From the NCBI GenBank assembly GCA_029931535.1, contig JAQPZY010001695.1, positions 6,847,501 to 6,911,500 of the forward strand: a stretch of 64,000 nucleotides of DNA, in the 5' to 3' direction. Position numbers and translations under genes: made by a program. The notes beneath the pieces are model-generated. The model was not told the origin of the DNA. It did not search any database and worked only from the letters and a program-made list of their open reading frames with translations. Below are positions 59,263 to 64,000 of the stretch, in pieces (position 1 is the first letter of the stretch; the number at the start of each line of letters is the position of its first letter). This DNA comes from Margaritifera margaritifera (taxonomy: Eukaryota > Mollusca > Bivalvia > Unionida > Margaritiferidae).

Positions 59263-60959
59263 ATGGAAATATTGAATAGGATAAGTGACTGTTTTCATTA
59301 AGAAACAGATGTAATTTTAATACAGCTTTTGGTATTTGACAAATTAAAACAACGATGATGTATACTGACTCTAAACGATTGTTAATAGTTGCATTTTTCA
59401 GATTATCAGCCATAGTTTTACAAAAATATTTTGTGGGAAAATGTCTGTATATCAATATTGTTTCAGTTTTGCATTATATATAACTATTATTTGTAAGTTG
59501 ACATCGATTGATAGGCATGATAAAAAGAGAGGTTGATATCAGTTGCAGAAGGAAGTTATGAAGTTGTTTCCCCTGAGAAAAAGCACAATATACACTAAAA
59601 AAGAAAGGATACATTGATAAAACAGATATGCATAAACTTTAATTCCTAATACAATTTAAATAAATGCTGAAAATCGTTGAAATTCATCCTATGTAAGGCA
59701 TGTTACGAGTTATTAAGATGGTCCATGTTTAAGTGGCATTTTTCACGTCCTATCGTAATTGTAAAATATTTTATACAAAAATACAATGAATTTATTTTCC
59801 CACTCATCTAAAAGATATCTGAATCAATCAAAGAAAATATTTTGGTTTAATAGATCATGAAATTCGTTGAATTTACCTGTATGTACACCAGCCATTTGGA
59901 ATTTCTTAATCCCATTCCAAGCAGTCAAATTAAATATTACTTCACTGTTTGGGTAACGTCATTAGGTTTTTATATTTGTAATTAAAGTTTGTTTCTTCTT
60001 TAATGTTCAAGCGAGAGAGAGATAGACAGACAGACAGACAGAGAGAGGGGAGAGGGAGGGAGAGACAGAAAGAGAGAGATTTTGACCACAGTCCCCAAAT
60101 ATTGACAGCTGTTCACCCTGCTAAATATGAACCAACTCTTTCACATGTCAGCATTGAAATTTGTATTGGAATAATAAAACACATGGCAGTTAATACTTGC
60201 ACCACGTTTACACCATGTGCCACTTTATCAATGGTCCATCACAGTGCTAGTGCTAATTCACAATTTGCTAAATCTATATGAAAATGGCAGTGCACATCAC
60301 AGTGGAGCATACTTGGGATTATAACTGAGGAATATAAAGGAAGCAATAATTATGTGATTTCTGTGCGTCAATGCTTCATTAGTCATGGACAATGTCTGTT
60401 TTATCTGCTGATCAAGCTGAAACATTTTAATCTTAAAAAACAGTGAGATGATAATGTGCGTTGTTCTGACAACTTGAACTTCACTTATGTTGACAAACTG
60501 TTTTGATGTACATATATTTCTAGCGTGGAACAATGTTTTTATAAAAGATGTCAAAAGCAATTGATACATTGACTACAAAGACTTTGATTTTGTTTGTATC
60601 AACATTTTAACACAATTGTTAATTGGCTGATCAGAAATGAAAATAGCAGTAAATATTGTCCTGGCCCTACCCCATGCTAAGTTTTCAGACAGTTTTGATG
60701 ATAATAATTTTGTCCCTAAGTTTTGGAACATCAAAAAAAGATAATTATTTTATGGTGTATAAAAACATATGGTAAGACGGTAGTGGTTGTTTGAGTCACT
60801 TTGAAACTTGACTCTTGCTGTATTTGCACTTCTGCATGTTCCTGCAGGTGTTTCCAGCCAGCGCTGACTTGTGTCTCCTGTGTAAAATTTTGCCTCCAAG
60901 AAATACTTAATAATTTCACTGAGTGTAAAGCATGGCAAGAATGAAATACAATATACATG
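59263..60959. other. Intron 7 segment, low-complexity GA/GACA tract
   Basis: A GAGA/GACA-rich tract lies at 60012-60080. Otherwise AT-rich sequence with nothing recognised. Confidence 0.55.
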
Positions 60960-61085
60960 GTTTGTACAATCTTGAACAAAACCCTTAAATTTCAGAAGTA
61001 ACTTTGAAACTTCTTTAAATTTTGCCAAAAACTCTTTGAATTTATCTGAGCAAATATAAAATGTTAAAACTGAATAAAAGAAATC
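60960..61085. repeat. Interspersed repeat related to 63850-63995
   Basis: TTTTGCCAAAAACTCTTTGA, ATTTATCTGAGCAAA and AAATGTTAAAACTGAATAAA have close matches in the same order at 63935-63995. A third short relative (CTCCTTGAAAACATTTAAAG) is near 61348. Confidence 0.65.
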
Positions 61086-61852
61086 ACTTTGGAAGTTCAG
61101 GATTTTTGTTATTTATCTATTTTCAACAATAAATAGTAAATAAATAAAATGGGATAAAATTGTGTGGATCAAATGACGCATGACACCAGCAGTTACCAGA
61201 TAGAGTTGTTCACCTTTGCTGTAGAGACATGGTGATTACATTTGTAAATGGATGAATAATTTAGTTAGGAATGTGACACAACTAGGAATGAGCTGTGTTT
61301 AGAAGTTAAAATGGGAGCATGACCCGCTTTCCATAAGAATGAACACTCCTTGAAAACATTTAAAGTCCTTGAAAATTCCTTGAAGAAAAAAGTGCCAGCG
61401 CAGTGTCATCTAGTCATGTTACAATTTACATGTATATGTACATTTGCATGGTTGTTAATTGCTTTAGCTAATTGAACTTTATTGATCATGACAGTTATTT
61501 ATCTTGGGTTTTTATCAAGCTAAAGTAATCAACATGAAAGTACTGATTTTTTTGGCAGACATGACATGTTACTATAGATGAAGAATTTTTACTACAAAAG
61601 CTTAAACTTATCAGTGGATATAGGTATAGTTGAACATTAGTAACGAGTGATTACATTTAGAATCATTTCACGTCAGGTAAAATAACTAAAATGTTTTCAA
61701 GTTTTTTTTTTTAAAGATGGAATATGAAATAACACATGTGTATGCCAGTAGTTTTTACTCTGTCTGAACTTGTAATATTTCTTGAAATATTTTATATTGG
61801 ATTGCATATTTAAGATTTTTAGTAATCTATACTTTGAAACATTTGTTAACAG

Positions 61853-61957
61853 TTTGCTAAGAATGCCAAACATGATGTCCCAGAGCATATTCAGTATGGA
61901 AAACTTCTGAAGGACTTGAACAAGGAGATCAGAACAGTGGAGGCAACATTATCAGAT
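61853..61957 (+). CDS. KDM7: KDM7 exon 8: C-terminal helical region
   Basis: The frame reads FAKNAKHDVPEHIQYGKLLK and DLNKEIRTVEATLSD. It corresponds to the PHF8 stretch after the JmjC domain, 'EIPE.V....LIKDLAREIRLVED'. The acceptor is TTGTTAACAG and the donor GAT|GTAAGT. The exon is 105 nt, phase 0 at both ends, so it could be skipped without shifting the frame. The next exon, expected to start the low-complexity C-terminal region, is not seen before the window ends. Confidence 0.93.
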
Positions 61958-61973
61958 GTAAGTACCTGTTAGA

Positions 61974-62042
61974 GTGTGTGTGTGTGTGTGTGTGCGCATG
62001 TGTGTGTGTGTGCATGCATGCATGCATGTGTGTGTGTGTGTG
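61974..62042. repeat. (TG)n / (CATG)n microsatellite
   Basis: TG repeats interrupted by GCGCA and GCATGCATGCATG, 17 bp after the exon 8 donor. Confidence 0.93.
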
Positions 62043-63655
62043 TTCTTGTATTCCATGAAATAAAGGACTTTATGGCTCACCTGGTTGAAGCATTATTAAA
62101 CTTGTGGTATGGCCCTGTGTGCATTGTGTGCCCATCAGCGATTGCTTTTGTAAACTTATTCTGAAAGAACACTGGACCAGCTTTGACCAAATTTGGCAGA
62201 GAGTATCTAGGTCTGAAGGACTTTCAAATTTGTACAAATGATGCTGATTTGCTATCAAATATGGCCACTGTTACTAAAACTAGAAAAATATATTTGAAAC
62301 AACTCCACTGAACAGAATTGATCAAATTTGACAGAAAGCATCCTGGTATGAAGACCTTTATTCCTGGGATAGAGGGCTTTCAATTTAATACAACTTATTC
62401 TGATCTGCCATTAGGACCTTTCAATTTTGTACTAATGATTGATACTGATCACCTTCAAATATTGTACCGCCATTACTAAAATAAAAGAACCCATCTGTTG
62501 TTTGTTAACAATTGCTAGTGTCAACTTCTTCTCTCAAGATCAGTTTCAACCAAACTTTGCACAGAGCATCTTGTCATAAAGGTCCTAAAAGTTTGCACAA
62601 ATTTTAAGCCAGTCTGGCAGCAAATATGACCACTGTTACTAAAAATAGAAAAACCTTTAAATGACTTCTTCTCCAAAACCACAGAACAGAATTTGATGAT
62701 ATTTGACAGGAAGCATTCTGGCATGAAGACCTTTAAAATTTATACAAATGATGCTGATCCACTATCAGATGTAGCCAGTGTTACTTAAAATAGCAAAACC
62801 TTTGAAATGACTTCTCCAAATCTGTTGAATAGAATATAACTGATTTGGCCAGAAAGGATCCTGGCATGAAGATCTTTAAAATTTGTATCAATGATACCAA
62901 TCTGTCATTAAATATGGCCACGTTAATAAAAATAGAAAAACCTTTAAACGATTCTCCAAAACCACTGAATAGATTTTGACCAAACTTGATAGAAAGCATC
63001 CTGACATGAATACCTTTAAAATTTGTACAAATTATGTCAATCCACCATCAAATATGACTTGACTGTCATTACTTAAAATATAAAAACTTTTGAATGAGTT
63101 ATTCTCAACAGAATTTTACAGAAAGCATCCTGGCATAGAGGGTTTACAAGTTTGTTCAACTTATGCTGATCCACTATTAAATATAGCCCTGTTACTAAAA
63201 ACAAGAAAATCTTAAAAGACTTCTTTACAAAAACCGCTCAAAAGAATTGACCAAATTGGACAGAAAACATCCTGGCATAGAGGGGTTTCAGTTTTATACA
63301 ATTGATGCTGATCTGCCATAAAATGTGGCCACTGTTGCTAAAAGCAAAAAAACATTTAAACATCTTCTGAAAAACTGCTCAGTAGAATTTGACCAACTTT
63401 GATGAAAAGTATCATGGCATAGGGGCCATTCCATATTGGACAATAGAAGCTGATGTGCTATCAAATATTGATAGAGACACAGAAATTAAACAACCTTGAA
63501 ACAGTTGTTTTCATAACCTATGCAGCATTGGAAGAAATCTTAACAGATAGCATCGTACTAACCCAGATTTCTTGGCCAACTGTTTTGTATTTGGTTATTA
63601 GGCAGTTGTCAGTCAGGTGAGCGACCTCAAGCCCACTTGAGCCTCTTGTTTATGT
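62043..63655. repeat. Degenerate mollusc-type interspersed repeat block (copy 2)
   Basis: It starts GGCTCACCTGGTTGAAG at about 62074 and ends CAGTCAGGTGAGCGACCTCA near 63612, so the ends carry an inverted GCTCACCTG. Units with GACAGAAAGCATCCTGGCAT recur near 62188, 62322, 62550, 62698, 62841, 62980, 63114, 63250 and 63391, spaced mostly 134-148 bp. The closing CCCAGATTTCTTGGCCAACT matches 3065-3085 of copy 1. Confidence 0.8.
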
Positions 63656-64000
63656 TTACACAACAACAAAGAAAAGACTTTATGAAAGAGAAGTGCATTT
63701 CTTTTTGCTCTTCCAGTCTTCTCTGTAATCATACTGGGTAGATGTGTTGAGAATTTAGTGTGCTCTCTTTCCTGGATTTTCTCAAACTGTCATTCCTTTT
63801 TTTTTGTTGGTCCTCCTCTTTTCATGGTTCATACAATCCATGAATTTGAGGGTTTGCCTTGAAAACTCCTTGAATTTAAAAATGGTTGATTTTATCCTTT
63901 AAAAATCCTTTAATTTATTGACAAACTCCATGAATTTTGCCAAAACTCCATGAATTTATCTGAGGCAAACACATAATGGTAAAATTGAATAAATAGATCA
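63656..64000. repeat. Intron end of window with repeat related to 60960
   Basis: 63850-63995 matches 60960-61085 (CTCCATGAATTTATCTGAGG, CAAACACATAATGGTAAAAT). Before it, nothing recognised. Confidence 0.55.

Larger units (their letters stand above)
34862..61852 (+). other. Intron 7, about 27 kb, transposon-rich
   Basis: Exon 7 ends in phase 0 and the exon at 61853 starts in phase 0. The joined protein runs colinearly with PHF8 across the junction (WTQRKD to HDVPE.I.Y.KLLKDL), so no exon appears to be missing. The intron holds a hAT element, three fold-back elements, a nested DIRS/piggyBac/DIRS complex, SINEs and several tandem arrays. Confidence 0.9.

Overview
The window is animal nuclear DNA, AT-rich and very repeat-dense. 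It is most likely from a bivalve or other mollusc. The grounds are one conserved metazoan gene spread over long introns, degenerate repeat families of the 'GCTCACCTG' and 'AGGTCAAGGTCAC' kind familiar from mollusc genomes, tRNA-derived SINE fragments, and DIRS, hAT and piggyBac elements. The species cannot be told from the sequence.

One host gene is recognisable, on the + strand across most of the window: a KDM7-family (PHF8/KDM7A/PHF2) JmjC histone lysine demethylase. Eight exons (4101-4159, 7712-7878, 11034-11175, 19515-19716, 27890-28140, 32292-32398, 34767-34861, 61853-61957) join in one open frame with compatible splice phases. They total 1,128 nt, or 376 codons, in about 57.9 kb. They cover the linker strand after the PHD finger, the whole JmjC domain and the helical region after it. 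The PHD finger lies upstream of the window and the C-terminal tail downstream. The iron ligands His, Asp, His and the 2-oxoglutarate lysine are all present with the spacing of human PHF8, so this is an active-type enzyme rather than a PHF2-type one.

Everything else is intron filled with repeats. From 1 to 4.1 kb: ~140-bp degenerate repeats, a 40-bp minisatellite and a MITE-like element. From 4.2 to 7.7 kb: ~144-bp units, then a 52-bp minisatellite into which a hAT relic has inserted, itself carrying a short piggyBac derivative. From 9.3 to 10.6 kb: 32- and 33-bp minisatellites. From 11.4 to 18.9 kb: a decayed DIRS retrotransposon with inverted terminal repeats and an internal complementary region, followed directly by a 5'-truncated relative. 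From 20.2 to 23.8 kb: a 38-bp minisatellite of about 93 copies with higher-order structure. From 32.8 to 34.6 kb: a 29-bp minisatellite ending just before exon 7.

The ~27-kb intron between 34.9 and 61.9 kb holds a 2.8-kb hAT element with decayed transposase, three copies of a ~190-bp fold-back element, and an 8.5-kb DIRS relic. That relic contains a piggyBac derivative and a fragment of a second DIRS lineage. The rest is SINE fragments, ~144-150-bp periodic repeats and low-complexity tracts. No rRNA, functional tRNA, CRISPR or bacterial-type operon was seen. Transposon reading frames are broken by stops and frameshifts; none looks functional.
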